A stretch of DNA of 64,000 nucleotides from Nonomuraea indica (GTDB taxonomy: Bacteria > Actinomycetota > Actinomycetes > Streptosporangiales > Streptosporangiaceae): the NCBI RefSeq assembly GCF_002850745.1, contig NZ_PJOK01000068.1:1-64000 (forward strand), written 5' to 3'. The stretch's first letter is position 1, and every line of letters starts with the position of its first letter. This document shows positions 32,378-40,941 of this stretch, in pieces. Below the pieces are notes generated by a model that was not told the DNA's origin, made no database searches, and saw only the letters and a program-made list of their open reading frames with translations. A program made the position numbers and the translations under genes.

Positions 32378-33168
32378 CTCCCACCGCAGCCCGTAGCGCG
32401 CTCGTCACCGGCGCGGCCGGTGGCCTGGGCCGTGCGATCGTCGAGAAGTTGCTTCGCCGGGACTGGACGGTGATCGCCACGGACCGCGCCGGCGCCGCTC
32501 TGGACGACCTGGCGGCGGAACACCGCGACGTCGCCGAAGCATGGGTGCTCGAGCTCGACGTCACCGATGCCGGCGCGGTCACCGGCATGGCCGCTGAGCT
32601 CGGCCGTCTCACCGCGCTGGTCAACGTCGCCGGGGTGTTGCAGGACCCGGTGCCACTGCACGAACTGGACTGGCCGGCGCATCAGACCCTCTGGGAGGTC
32701 AACTACTTCGGCGCCGTCCGGTGCACCCAGGCGTTCACGCCCCTCATGACCGGAGGCGGATGCGTGGTGAACATCACCTCCGTCAACGAGATCACCCCCC
32801 TCCCGCTGTACGCCTACGCTCCGGCCAAGGCCGCGCTGGGCTGCTTCACCCGCCTGGCCGCGGGTGAGCTGGGGGCCCGTGGCATCCGTGTCAACGCGGT
32901 CGCCCCCGGCTTCACCCTGACCCCCGCCCTGGCGGCGAAGGTCGACCGAGGCGAGCGCGACGCCACCGTCATCGAGCGTCACACCGCGTTGGGCCGGCTC
33001 CTGTCACCGGAGGAGGTCGCCGACGTGGTTGCCTTCCTGCTCGACGACGCCGCACGCGGGATCACCGGCGTCACCGTCCCCGTCGACGCCGGCTGGCTCT
33101 CCAAGGCCCACTGGATGGACTTCGGCGAGCGCCTGCTCCGTACCCCTGCCACCGAGACCAAGGAGTGA
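32374..33168 (+). CDS. Short-chain dehydrogenase/reductase
   Basis: The 264-residue classical SDR shows SALVTGAAGGLGRAIVEKLL (cofactor), LVNVAGVLQDP, ITSVNEITPLPLYAYAPAKA (Ser with the YxxxK pair) and VNAVAPGFTLTP. The cofactor strand ends TDRAG, favouring NAD. It resembles 2,3-dihydro-2,3-dihydroxybenzoate dehydrogenase-type enzymes, but the substrate is not determinable. It overlaps the M20 gene (ATGA) and is followed within 3 bp by the class II aldolase gene. Confidence 0.92.
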   Translation: MTPTAARSALVTGAAGGLGRAIVEKLLRRDWTVIATDRAGAALDDLAAEHRDVAEAWVLELDVTDAGAVTGMAAELGRLTALVNVAGVLQDPVPLHELDWPAHQTLWEVNYFGAVRCTQAFTPLMTGGGCVVNITSVNEITPLPLYAYAPAKAALGCFTRLAAGELGARGIRVNAVAPGFTLTPALAAKVDRGERDATVIERHTALGRLLSPEEVADVVAFLLDDAARGITGVTVPVDAGWLSKAHWMDFGERLLRTPATETKE

Positions 33169-33170
33169 TC

Positions 33171-33956
33171 ATGACAGCGATCTCGTCATCGTTCGAGCTG
33201 GACACCACCACCGTGGCGGCGCCGCCGCCCTCGGCCGAGGAGGTCGCGGTCCGCCAGGACCTCGCGGCGGCGTACCGGCTGTGCGCGCTCTTCGGGTGGG
33301 ACGACCTCATCTACACGCACCTGTCCGCCCGCGTCCCTGGGACCGACCACCATTTCCTCGTCAATCCGCTGGGGCTGTCGTTCGACGAGATCACCGCGTC
33401 GAACCTCGTCAAGATCGACCTGGACGGCAACCAGATCGGTGAGAGCCCCTACCGGCCCAACGCCGCCGGCTTCGTCATCCACGGCGGCATCCACGCCGCC
33501 CGCCAGGACGCGAGCTGCGTCATCCACCTCCACACCGAGGCCGGTATGGCGCTGTCCTGCCTGGAGGAGGGCCTTCTGCCGTTGACCCAGCACGCCATGC
33601 GCTTCTACCGGCGGATCGGATACCACGACTACGAGGGGATCGCGCTCACCATGGGAGAGCGGGAACGTCTGGTCGCCGACCTCGGACCCCACAACGCGAT
33701 GATCTTCCGGAACCACGGGACGCTGACCGTCGGCCGCTCTGTCGGGCACGCCTTCGTGGAGACCTTCTACCTGGAGAAGGCGGCGCGGGCGCAGTTGCAG
33801 GCACAGGCGACCGGCGCGCCCCTCCGCGTGCCGGATCACGAGCTGGCCGAGCTGACCGCCGTCCAATGGGCGACGGACCTGCGTTCCTCGGGCGATCGGG
33901 AATGGCCGTCCCTGCGGCGACGGCTGGACCGCGTCACCACCGACTACCTGCAGTGA
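33171..33956 (+). CDS. Class II aldolase/adducin family protein
   Basis: The 261-residue protein has the class II aldolase metal site: IYTHLSARVPGTDHHFLVNP, VIHGGIHAARQDASCVIHLH (His-x-His zinc ligands), and FRNHGTLTVGRSVGHAF with the later His. Members cleave or epimerise sugar-acid phosphates or decarboxylate hydroxyacids. ATG 33171 is preferred over GTG 33165 because AGGAG ends five nt upstream. It fits a route in which a hydroxyacid made by the dehydrogenase is cleaved (inference). Confidence 0.92.
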   Translation: MTAISSSFELDTTTVAAPPPSAEEVAVRQDLAAAYRLCALFGWDDLIYTHLSARVPGTDHHFLVNPLGLSFDEITASNLVKIDLDGNQIGESPYRPNAAGFVIHGGIHAARQDASCVIHLHTEAGMALSCLEEGLLPLTQHAMRFYRRIGYHDYEGIALTMGERERLVADLGPHNAMIFRNHGTLTVGRSVGHAFVETFYLEKAARAQLQAQATGAPLRVPDHELAELTAVQWATDLRSSGDREWPSLRRRLDRVTTDYLQ

Positions 33957-33974
33957 AGAGAGGACGGAGCCGGC

Positions 33975-35471
33975 ATGGACACCCGCGCGAACATCGCCGA
34001 GGCCGTCGCCGCGACCGCCTGGCGGGAGCCCGACCGCCCATGCGTCTTCCTCGGTACCGACCCCCTGCACACCTACGGCTCCTTCGCCCAGCGGGTCGCG
34101 CGGCTGGCGGGCGGCCTGCGGTCGCTCGCGCGGCCCGGCGACCGGGTCGCCATCGCGATGACCAACCGGCCCGAATACCTTGAGCTGCTCTTCGCGACAT
34201 GGTGGGCCGGGCTTGTGGCGGTGCCCGTGAACCGGAAACTCCATCCATCGGAGATCGTCTACATCGCCGATCACTGCGACGTGACCCTCCTCTTCTGCGA
34301 TCAGGACGCCGCACTCCGCGAAGCGCTGCCCGCCTCCCGCGCCGAGTGCCTGGTGCTCTGTCCCGACGGGCGGTACCAGGCCCTCCTCCAGGCGGACCCC
34401 CTGCCCCTTCAGCCCGTGGCCCCGGACGACCTCGCCTGGATCTTCTACACCTCCGGGACGACGGGACGTCCCAAGGGCGCCCGGCTGTCGCACCGGAACC
34501 TGAGCGCCATGGCACGGTCGTACGTGGCCGACATCGCCCAGGTCACACCGGCCGATCGCCACCTCTACGCGGCTCCGATGTCCCACGGGGCCGGACTGTA
34601 CTCGGTCGTGTTCATGGCCGGGGGCGCGGCGCACGTCTTCCTGCGGTCGGGCCGCTTCGACCCCGCGGAGCTGCTGTCCACCGCGTCCGCGCACCGCCAC
34701 GTCACCGTGTTCGCCGTGCCCACCATGATCAGGCGCCTCGTCCGCGAGGCGACCACGCGTGGCGTCGATCCGGCGGCCTTCCGCACGATCGTGTACGGCG
34801 GCGCGCCCATGTACGTGGACGACCTGCGTCAGGCGCGAGCGGTCCTGGGCGGGTGCCTCGTGCAGATCTACGGCCAGGGTGAGGCGCCGATGACCATCTC
34901 CACGCTCTCCCAGGCCGAGCATCTCCACCATGATGACCGCGTACTGGCCAGCGTGGGGCGTCCGTTCTCCACGGTCGAGGTCCGGCTCTGCGACGCGGAC
35001 GGCAAGGACGTGCAGCCGGACACTCCAGGCGAGGTGCTCGTCAAGGGCGATGTCGTGATGGACGGGTACTGGCGTGACGAGCAGGCGACCGGCGAAGCCC
35101 TGCGGGACGGCTGGCTGCGCACCGGCGACATCGGGACGCTGGACGCCACCGGGCGCCTCACGCTGCTGGACCGCTCGAAGGACGTCATCATCAGCGGGGG
35201 CAGCAACATCTACCCGCGCGAGGTCGAGGAGGTGCTGCAGACCCATCCCGGCGTGGCGGACGTGAGCGTTGTGGGCGAGCCCGATCCGGAATGGGGCGAA
35301 CGCGTGGTCGCCTACGTCGTGCCCGAGCCGGGCGTGGCGCTCGAGACGGAGGCCCTCGACCGGCATTGCCTGGCGCACCTGGCCCGGTTCAAGCGCCCGA
35401 AGGCGTACCGTTTCCTCGCCGCGTTGCCCCGCAACACCTACGGCAAGGTGGTGAAGGCCCGACTCCGGTGA
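33975..35471 (+). CDS. AMP-dependent acyl-CoA synthetase/ligase
   Basis: The 498-residue class I adenylate-forming enzyme has the P-loop WIFYTSGTTGRPKGARLSH, the motif VYGGAPMY, GWLRTGDIGTLDATGRLTLL with DRSKDVIISGGSNIYPREVE, and the catalytic lysine in LPRNTYGKVVKARL. It activates a carboxylic acid as its CoA ester; relatives act on aromatic or medium-chain acids. As last gene of the operon it could capture the acid released by the amidohydrolase or oxidised by the aldehyde dehydrogenase. It converges on the MFS gene of the NRPS cluster. Confidence 0.94.
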   Translation: MDTRANIAEAVAATAWREPDRPCVFLGTDPLHTYGSFAQRVARLAGGLRSLARPGDRVAIAMTNRPEYLELLFATWWAGLVAVPVNRKLHPSEIVYIADHCDVTLLFCDQDAALREALPASRAECLVLCPDGRYQALLQADPLPLQPVAPDDLAWIFYTSGTTGRPKGARLSHRNLSAMARSYVADIAQVTPADRHLYAAPMSHGAGLYSVVFMAGGAAHVFLRSGRFDPAELLSTASAHRHVTVFAVPTMIRRLVREATTRGVDPAAFRTIVYGGAPMYVDDLRQARAVLGGCLVQIYGQGEAPMTISTLSQAEHLHHDDRVLASVGRPFSTVEVRLCDADGKDVQPDTPGEVLVKGDVVMDGYWRDEQATGEALRDGWLRTGDIGTLDATGRLTLLDRSKDVIISGGSNIYPREVEEVLQTHPGVADVSVVGEPDPEWGERVVAYVVPEPGVALETEALDRHCLAHLARFKRPKAYRFLAALPRNTYGKVVKARLR

Positions 35472-35531
35472 TCGCAGGCGGCTCCCGGCGCCTCGGGGGC
35501 TGTCACGCCGGCGCGGAGGTCCTGCGTTGCG

Positions 35532-36797
35532 TCATCGGAGGGTCGCTCCGGCGCGGGCGCGCGGGTAGAGCAGGGCGGCGGCCAGCACGAGGGCGGCGGC
35601 GACGAACCAGGCCGGGCGGATACCGTACGCGACGGCCAGCCAGCCGAACAGGACGGCGCCGCCCACGTTGCCCAGTTGCTGGACAAGGGAGTCGATCGAC
35701 AGCACGGTGGCGCGCTCCGCCGACGAGACGCGGTTGTGCAGCAGGTCCATGCGGAGCGGTTCGACGAGGCCGAGACCGGTGTACAGGCACCAGTAACCGG
35801 CGGCGGTGGCCGCCACGCCCGCCGCCCCCGCGAGCGTCGCCGTGGCGGCCAGGCCGGCCAGGGCGGCGGCCACGATGAGCGTGCCGGCGACGGCACCGGC
35901 CGAGGCCGAGCCGAGCCGCCGGGCCGCCGCGGGGGCCAGCGCGCTGCCGCCCGCCGTCGCGGCGAAGCCGAGCGTGACGACGACGCCATAGGCGCCCGCC
36001 GCCAGCTCCAGGTGCTCGACGGCCCCGGCGATGCGGCCGGGGGTGAGCAGTTCCATGGCGTTGAGCGCGAGCCCGGTGCCCAGCGCCACGGCCAGGACGC
36101 GCAGCACGACCGCGTCGCGGGCGCTGACGCGGGCGCCCGACCCGATCGTGGCCGGGACGCTGCGCAGGACGGCACGGAGCCCGGCGTGGGCGAAGGGGGG
36201 TTCGGGCATGGCGAGGAGAATCAGCAGGAACAGCGCCGCCGAGGCCGCCGCGGCGAGCAGGAGCGGCACCGACAGCGGGATCACCGGCCCCCAGCGCAGC
36301 GACGGCAACGCGGGCGCGATCAGGCCCCCGGCCAGGGCGCCCATGGCCAGCGCGGCGGAGGTCCAGGCGTTGCCCCTGGCCAGGCCGGGCTTGAGGTCGG
36401 CCTCGGGGTCGGCGGCGCGCAGGCTGTCGACGTACCAGGACTCCAGGGGGCCGGTGCGGAGCGTGCGGGAGACGCCGCGCAGCGCCGAGGCGAGCACCAG
36501 TGCGCCGAGTGAGGTGCCCAGGCCCATCATGACCAGCGACGCCGTGCCGATCACGGCGGACGTCAGGAGCACGGCCCGCCTGCCGATGACGTCGGCCAGC
36601 CCGCCGGTGGGCAGTTCGAGCACGACCGTGGTGACGCCGTAGGCGGCGAAGACCAGGCCGATCTCGGCGGGGTCGAGGCCGCGCGCGCTCAGCAGGAGGA
36701 CGAGCGGGACCGTGTAGAGCCCGGTGGGGAGGTTGACGAAGAAGCTCAGCACGCAGAAACGGCGGCGCACCGCTGCGGGGGTCAGGGGCGCGTTCAT
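35532..36797 (-). CDS. MFS transporter of the NRPS cluster
   Basis: The 421-residue protein has 12 hydrophobic segments and an MFS motif after helix 2 (LPTGGLADVIGRRAVLLTS). It starts four bases inside the end of the phosphopantetheinyl transferase gene, so it belongs to the long leftward biosynthetic operon and is its last gene. The expected role is export of the peptide product, and with it self-protection. Sequence does not show the substrate. Confidence 0.9.
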   Translation of the reverse strand: MNAPLTPAAVRRRFCVLSFFVNLPTGLYTVPLVLLLSARGLDPAEIGLVFAAYGVTTVVLELPTGGLADVIGRRAVLLTSAVIGTASLVMMGLGTSLGALVLASALRGVSRTLRTGPLESWYVDSLRAADPEADLKPGLARGNAWTSAALAMGALAGGLIAPALPSLRWGPVIPLSVPLLLAAAASAALFLLILLAMPEPPFAHAGLRAVLRSVPATIGSGARVSARDAVVLRVLAVALGTGLALNAMELLTPGRIAGAVEHLELAAGAYGVVVTLGFAATAGGSALAPAAARRLGSASAGAVAGTLIVAAALAGLAATATLAGAAGVAATAAGYWCLYTGLGLVEPLRMDLLHNRVSSAERATVLSIDSLVQQLGNVGGAVLFGWLAVAYGIRPAWFVAAALVLAAALLYPRARAGATLR

Positions 36798-37510
36798 GCC
36801 AGCAGGTCCGCCGCGTCCTCGTGCGTGACCTCGGGGACGCCCGCGCCGAGCAGGGTGAGCGCGGCCAGGTGGCCGGGGCCCGCGGGCACGTCGGCCATCA
36901 CCGCGCCGGCCACGATCTGCGGCCGCCCGGCGAAGCGCAGCAGGCGCGGCGGCTGCCCGGGGCCGCTCACCTCCACGTGGGCCGGCGGCACCCGTAACCC
37001 GTCTCCTGTCGCCTTCACCACCGACTCCTTCCTCGTCCAGTAGGCGAGGAAGGCGCGCGCCCGTTCGTGCTCGGGCAGGCCGGTGAGCGTCGCGTACTCG
37101 CCACGCGTCAGCACGTGCCTGACCGGCCGCGTCCGCGGCTCGACCCGCTCGAGGTCCAGCCCCACGGCGTCCGCCCGCGCGAACGCCACCGCGACCCTGT
37201 CCGGCGCGTGCGTGACCGAGAACCTGAGGTCACAGTCCTCGGCCACCGGCCTGCCGTGCGCCTGCCCACACCTGTCACAGGTACGGCGAAGCCGTACATG
37301 CCCCGGCGGGCACCCCAGGTAACGTGCCAGGACCAGCCGCGTGAGCGCGCACCCCACGGTGAACCGGTCGCGGGCCTCCGGGCGCGGAACGGCCAGGCGG
37401 CGCGCCCGCTCGGCGGGGTCCAGCAGCGCCACGTGCCAGGGCCGGGCGTGCCCGGGACGCGCCCACCAGATGCGGCACTCGGTCGGCGGGCGTTCAGTAG
37501 GCGGGCGCAT
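36794..37510 (-). CDS. Sfp-type 4'-phosphopantetheinyl transferase
   Basis: The 238-residue protein has the Sfp/AcpT signature: FSVTHAPDRVAVAFARADAV with GLDLERVE (Mg-binding Asp/Glu) and FLAYWTRKESVVKATGDGL. It converts apo carrier domains of the NRPS and the discrete ACP to holo form using CoA. A CxxC motif (RTCDRCGQAHG) is present as in many actinobacterial PPTases. It overlaps the ACP gene by 17 bases upstream and the MFS gene by four downstream. Confidence 0.93.
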   Translation of the reverse strand: MRPPTERPPTECRIWWARPGHARPWHVALLDPAERARRLAVPRPEARDRFTVGCALTRLVLARYLGCPPGHVRLRRTCDRCGQAHGRPVAEDCDLRFSVTHAPDRVAVAFARADAVGLDLERVEPRTRPVRHVLTRGEYATLTGLPEHERARAFLAYWTRKESVVKATGDGLRVPPAHVEVSGPGQPPRLLRFAGRPQIVAGAVMADVPAGPGHLAALTLLGAGVPEVTHEDAADLLA

Positions 37511-37742
37511 TCCGCTTGCGCGTGACGAAGTCGTGGATGCTCGACACCGACAGGAAGTTCTCGATGTCGAGGTCCTCCTCGGCGACCGGCACGCCCAGCG
37601 TGTTCTCGGTGAACATCACGATCTGCACCACGAACAGGGAGCTGACGTACCCGGAGGCGAAGATGTTCTGATCGTCGGACAAATCCTGATCTTTCACGTG
37701 CCGGAGGACGAAGTCCCTGATCGTCGCGCGGTCGTCCTGCAT
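37494..37742 (-). CDS. Discrete acyl carrier protein of the FkbJ/ZmaH type
   Basis: The 82-residue protein has the carrier fold with the phosphopantetheine serine in SGYVSSLFVVQIVMF, in place of the usual LGxDSL. Its pattern (VxSLF, then FTENTLGVPVAEEDLDIENF) is characteristic of free-standing ACPs that carry methoxy-, hydroxy- or aminomalonyl units in polyketide pathways. It stands directly behind the dehydrogenase gene; GAGGAG lies seven nt before the start. It probably carries the aminoacyl unit loaded by the ligase at 38.6-39.8 kb. Confidence 0.9.
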   Translation of the reverse strand: MQDDRATIRDFVLRHVKDQDLSDDQNIFASGYVSSLFVVQIVMFTENTLGVPVAEEDLDIENFLSVSSIHDFVTRKRNAPAY

Positions 37743-37750
37743 AGCACTCC

Positions 37751-38602
37751 TCAGGTGTCGTAGGTGAAGAATCCACGCCCGCTCTTGCGGCCGAGCAGCC
37801 CGCCGTCCACGTATCTGCGCAGCAGCGTGGAGGGCCGGTATTTGGGATCGTTGAACTCCCGCAGGAGCACCTCCAGCGAATACAGGACCGTGTCCAGACC
37901 GATCAGGTCCGCGGTGGCCAGCGGCCCCATGGCGTGCCCGAAGCAGCGCACGAACAGCCGGTCGATCTCCTCGGCCGCCGCCACGCCCTCGTCCAGCAGG
38001 CAGATCGCCTCGTTGAGCGTCAGCATGAGCACGCGGTTGGTGACGAACCCGGGCGAGTCCTCCACCACCGCGCTGTCCTTGCCGATCGCGCGCAGCAGCT
38101 CCAGCGTGGTCCGGAGGGTCCGCTCGGAGGTGTGCAGCGCCCTGATCACCTCCACCAGCGGCTTCAGGTGCGCGGGGTTCATGAAGTGGGTGCCGATGAC
38201 CCGGTCGGCGCGCCGGGTGAACGAGCCGAGCCGGGTGATCGGGATCGCGGAGGTGTTCGCCCCGATGACGCACTCACCGGGCAGCACGTCCTCCAGCGCC
38301 CGGTAAAGGTCGCGCTTGATCTCCATGTTCTCGGTGACGTTCTCGACGACGAAGCCCGCGTCGGCCAGGCCCTCCAGCTTGGTGGTGAAGCTCAGGCGCT
38401 CCATGACCTCCTGCGGGGCGCAGGGTGAGGCCGAGCCGAGCATCCCGGCGAACCTGCGGTCGCGGACGATCGCCGCCCGCGCCCGGTCCAGTGTCTCGTC
38501 GCTGGTGTCGACCAGCGTGGTGCGAAAGCCTCGGGCGGCGAACGCCTGGCTCACCCCGACGCCCATCGTCCCCGCTCCGACGACCCCGACATGTGTGATC
38601 AC
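37751..38602 (-). CDS. 3-hydroxyacyl-CoA dehydrogenase-family enzyme (FkbK-like; acts on acyl-ACP)
   Basis: The 283-residue protein starts with a GTG overlapping the previous stop (GTGA) and begins GVVGAGTMGVGVSQAFAARG, the NAD site. The catalytic dyad is present in THFMNPAHLKPLVEVIRA (His, Glu), followed by the C-terminal helical domain (DSPGFVTNRVLMLTLNEAI). In glyceryl- or seryl-ACP pathways this family oxidises the beta-hydroxyl of the ACP-bound unit. Together with the ligase, ACP and acyl-CoA dehydrogenase it forms the four-protein set known for aminomalonyl-ACP in zwittermicin A biosynthesis. Confidence 0.9.
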   Translation of the reverse strand: MITHVGVVGAGTMGVGVSQAFAARGFRTTLVDTSDETLDRARAAIVRDRRFAGMLGSASPCAPQEVMERLSFTTKLEGLADAGFVVENVTENMEIKRDLYRALEDVLPGECVIGANTSAIPITRLGSFTRRADRVIGTHFMNPAHLKPLVEVIRALHTSERTLRTTLELLRAIGKDSAVVEDSPGFVTNRVLMLTLNEAICLLDEGVAAAEEIDRLFVRCFGHAMGPLATADLIGLDTVLYSLEVLLREFNDPKYRPSTLLRRYVDGGLLGRKSGRGFFTYDT

Positions 38603-39780
38603 GACGCCACCTCCAGGTTGAGTGCCCGCCGTACGGTCGCCGGCCAGCGATCGGGGTCGGGGCCGTGCTGGCAGACGAGGGCGAAGGCGAAGCGCTCCAG
38701 CCCGAATCCGGCGCAGGCGGTGAACGGCGTCCCCGCGATGGCGAACGCCTCGCCGAAGAAGCGCTCGTGGAAGTTGAAGGAGGCCACCGCGATGCTCTCC
38801 TCCTCGTCCACGCGCAGGCCCAGCTCGTACTTGAGCTCCATCAGCCGCTGGGAGGAGCTTCTGTCGCCGCTGTCGGTGTCGCCGAAGAACGGGTCGTTGG
38901 CCACCTCGCACGACCCGGACACCTCCAGTTCCTCCGCCAGGTCCAGGCTGCGCCGCAGGAACCGCTCGCGCAGCCCGAGCGCCTCGTCCCTGGTGCCGAA
39001 GAAGACGACCTCCCTGATGGTGAAGTCCCACAGCCGGGCCAGGGTGTGGCTGTAGCGCGACTCGTGCCGGAACGACTTGCCCCTGGCCGTGGCGACCGCC
39101 ATCCCGCCGGGCAGCGCCCGGTCGGCGAACTGGTGGAAGGTGTGGTAGCACATCGTCGGCGGCAGGCAGTAGTCCACGCGGCCGCAGCGGCTCAGGATCT
39201 CCGCGCCCGGGTCGCCGCTGTTCTTCACCGCGTCCAGGAAGTCGCGGTAGACGTCGAGGTCGGCGGTGATGCGGGTGGCGAACATCGCGTACTGGGGGAA
39301 GGAGGTGAAGTAGCCGCAGCGGGCCAGCGCGGTCGTGGGGATGAGCGTCGGATAGCGGAACTCCCGCCCGCCGAACTCGGTCAGCACGATCCGCCTGATC
39401 GTCGCGTCGAGCGCGTCCATGATCGTCAGCAGCGGTTCGCCGAGCGCGACCTGACCCTCGCCCACCAGGTGGACGACGCCACGCTCGGCCAGCCGGTCGA
39501 ACGTGCCCGAAGCGGGCACCCGCGCCACGGGCGAGCGCCAGACGACCTTGGGGGCGCGGACGAGCTGTGGCAGGACGTCGTTGCGCAGCAGGTAGCCGAG
39601 CTTGCGCGCCAGGTCGGCGGGGTCGGCCGCCTCGGTGGTGGTCAGCAGGACCGCGCTGTTCCCCTCGGCCAGGCGGAAGTCGAGGATGGACTCGTCGGCG
39701 AAGAACACCCGTTTGGTGAACTCCGCGACCAGCTTGTTCGGCAGCGGGGCGTCCAGGGTGATGCGGTGCTCACGCGCCAT
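38599..39780 (-). CDS. Amino acid--[acyl-carrier-protein] ligase (seryl-tRNA-synthetase-like, ZmaJ type)
   Basis: The 393-residue protein is a class II aminoacyl-tRNA-synthetase core without a tRNA-binding domain: motif 2 in FRHESRYSHTLARLWDFTIR with EVVFFG, motif 3 in CAGFGLERFAFALVC, and cysteines (CLPPTMCYHTF; TACAGFG) that form the zinc site of this group. Such enzymes load an amino acid on a discrete carrier protein. Its neighbours (ACP, hydroxyacyl dehydrogenase, acyl-CoA dehydrogenase) make L-serine the likely substrate and seryl-ACP the product (inference; glycine and alanine are the alternatives in the family). Confidence 0.9.
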   Translation of the reverse strand: MAREHRITLDAPLPNKLVAEFTKRVFFADESILDFRLAEGNSAVLLTTTEAADPADLARKLGYLLRNDVLPQLVRAPKVVWRSPVARVPASGTFDRLAERGVVHLVGEGQVALGEPLLTIMDALDATIRRIVLTEFGGREFRYPTLIPTTALARCGYFTSFPQYAMFATRITADLDVYRDFLDAVKNSGDPGAEILSRCGRVDYCLPPTMCYHTFHQFADRALPGGMAVATARGKSFRHESRYSHTLARLWDFTIREVVFFGTRDEALGLRERFLRRSLDLAEELEVSGSCEVANDPFFGDTDSGDRSSSQRLMELKYELGLRVDEEESIAVASFNFHERFFGEAFAIAGTPFTACAGFGLERFAFALVCQHGPDPDRWPATVRRALNLEVAS

Positions 39781-40939
39781 GGGATCCCTCCGGGAGGCCG
39801 GTGAGGCCGGCGATGATGGTGCGCTGGATGTCGGAGGTGCCGCCGAAGGTGGGGGCGGCCAGCGCGTCTCTGACCTCGCGCTCGATGGGCAGGTCGGCGA
39901 CGTAGCCGCGGGCGCCGTGCACGCGCATCGCCGCCAGCGCCCCCTCCAGCAGGCTCTCGCCGGCGAACAGCTTGAGGATGGACGCCTCCAGCAGCGCGAT
40001 CCTGCCCTCGCGTTTGAGCCAGCCGACCTTGTAGAGCATGAGACGGGCCAGCTCCAGGTTGACGCGCAGGTCGGCCAGGCGGTGCGAGACGGCCTGGAAG
40101 GCGCCGATGGGCACGCCGAACTGGGTGCGGTCGTTGGCGTAGGCGACCGAGGTCTCCAGCAGGCGTTGCAGCCGGCCGATCTGGCCGGCCGCCATGAAGC
40201 CGCGCTCCCATTCGATGACGGAGGTGAAGACCCGGTACCCGGCGCCCTCGGCGCCGAGCAGGTTCCCGGCCGGCAGGCGGCAGCCGGTCAGCCGCAGCTC
40301 GCCCATCGGGGTGCCGCGCAGGCCCGCCTTGCTGATGGCCCGCCGCACCTCCAGGCCGGGCGTGTCGCGGGGCAGGAGAAAGGCCGACAGGGCCTGCTGG
40401 GCGGGGCCGGACCGCGCGGTCCTGGCGAACAGCACGTACAGGTCGGCGACGGTGCCGTTGCTGATGAAGCACTTGACGCCGTCGATGACGTAGGCGTCGC
40501 CGTCGCGCTGGGCCGTGGTGGTCAGCGACAGCATGTCGGAGCCGGTCTCCGGCTCGGTGAGGGCGTGCGCGCCGATCAGCGTGCCGTCCACCAGACCGGG
40601 CAGGAACCTGGCGCGCTGCTGGGGCGAGCCGTGCCGCAGCAGGTAGATCACGCAGGCCCACAGGTGGTTGTCGACGGCGAAGGCCAGGCCGTTGTCGGCG
40701 CAGCCGTAGCCGAGCGCCTCGCAGGCGATGATCGTGGTCAGCGGGTCGTGTCCGGAGCCGCCGTACTCGGCCGGCACCGGCCAGCCGAGCACGCCGAACT
40801 CGGCGCACGCCTTCCAGCCGTCGCGATCGAAGCTCTCGTCCCTGTCGTGCTCGGCCGCCTTCGCGCCGAGCTCGTCCCTGGCGAATCTGATGACCCGCTC
40901 GCGCAGGTCACGTTGTTCCGGGGTCAACGCGAAGTCCAC
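39770..40939 (-). CDS. Acyl-CoA dehydrogenase-family flavoprotein lacking the usual base
   Basis: The 389-residue protein starts at GTG 40939 (GGGAGG seven nt upstream), two bases after the acyltransferase stop. FAD-binding motifs are clear: ALTEPETGSDMLSL, KCFISNG, and the C-terminal GGTSDIQRTIIAGL. In ordinary acyl-CoA dehydrogenases the catalytic glutamate stands in YEGTS; here the position is glycine (TFGGTSD). Members of carrier-bound extender-unit pathways carry out other oxidations, here probably of the seryl- or formylglycyl-ACP intermediate towards aminomalonyl-ACP. Confidence 0.9.
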   Translation of the reverse strand: MDFALTPEQRDLRERVIRFARDELGAKAAEHDRDESFDRDGWKACAEFGVLGWPVPAEYGGSGHDPLTTIIACEALGYGCADNGLAFAVDNHLWACVIYLLRHGSPQQRARFLPGLVDGTLIGAHALTEPETGSDMLSLTTTAQRDGDAYVIDGVKCFISNGTVADLYVLFARTARSGPAQQALSAFLLPRDTPGLEVRRAISKAGLRGTPMGELRLTGCRLPAGNLLGAEGAGYRVFTSVIEWERGFMAAGQIGRLQRLLETSVAYANDRTQFGVPIGAFQAVSHRLADLRVNLELARLMLYKVGWLKREGRIALLEASILKLFAGESLLEGALAAMRVHGARGYVADLPIEREVRDALAAPTFGGTSDIQRTIIAGLTGLPEGSHGA

Positions 40940-40941
40940 GC

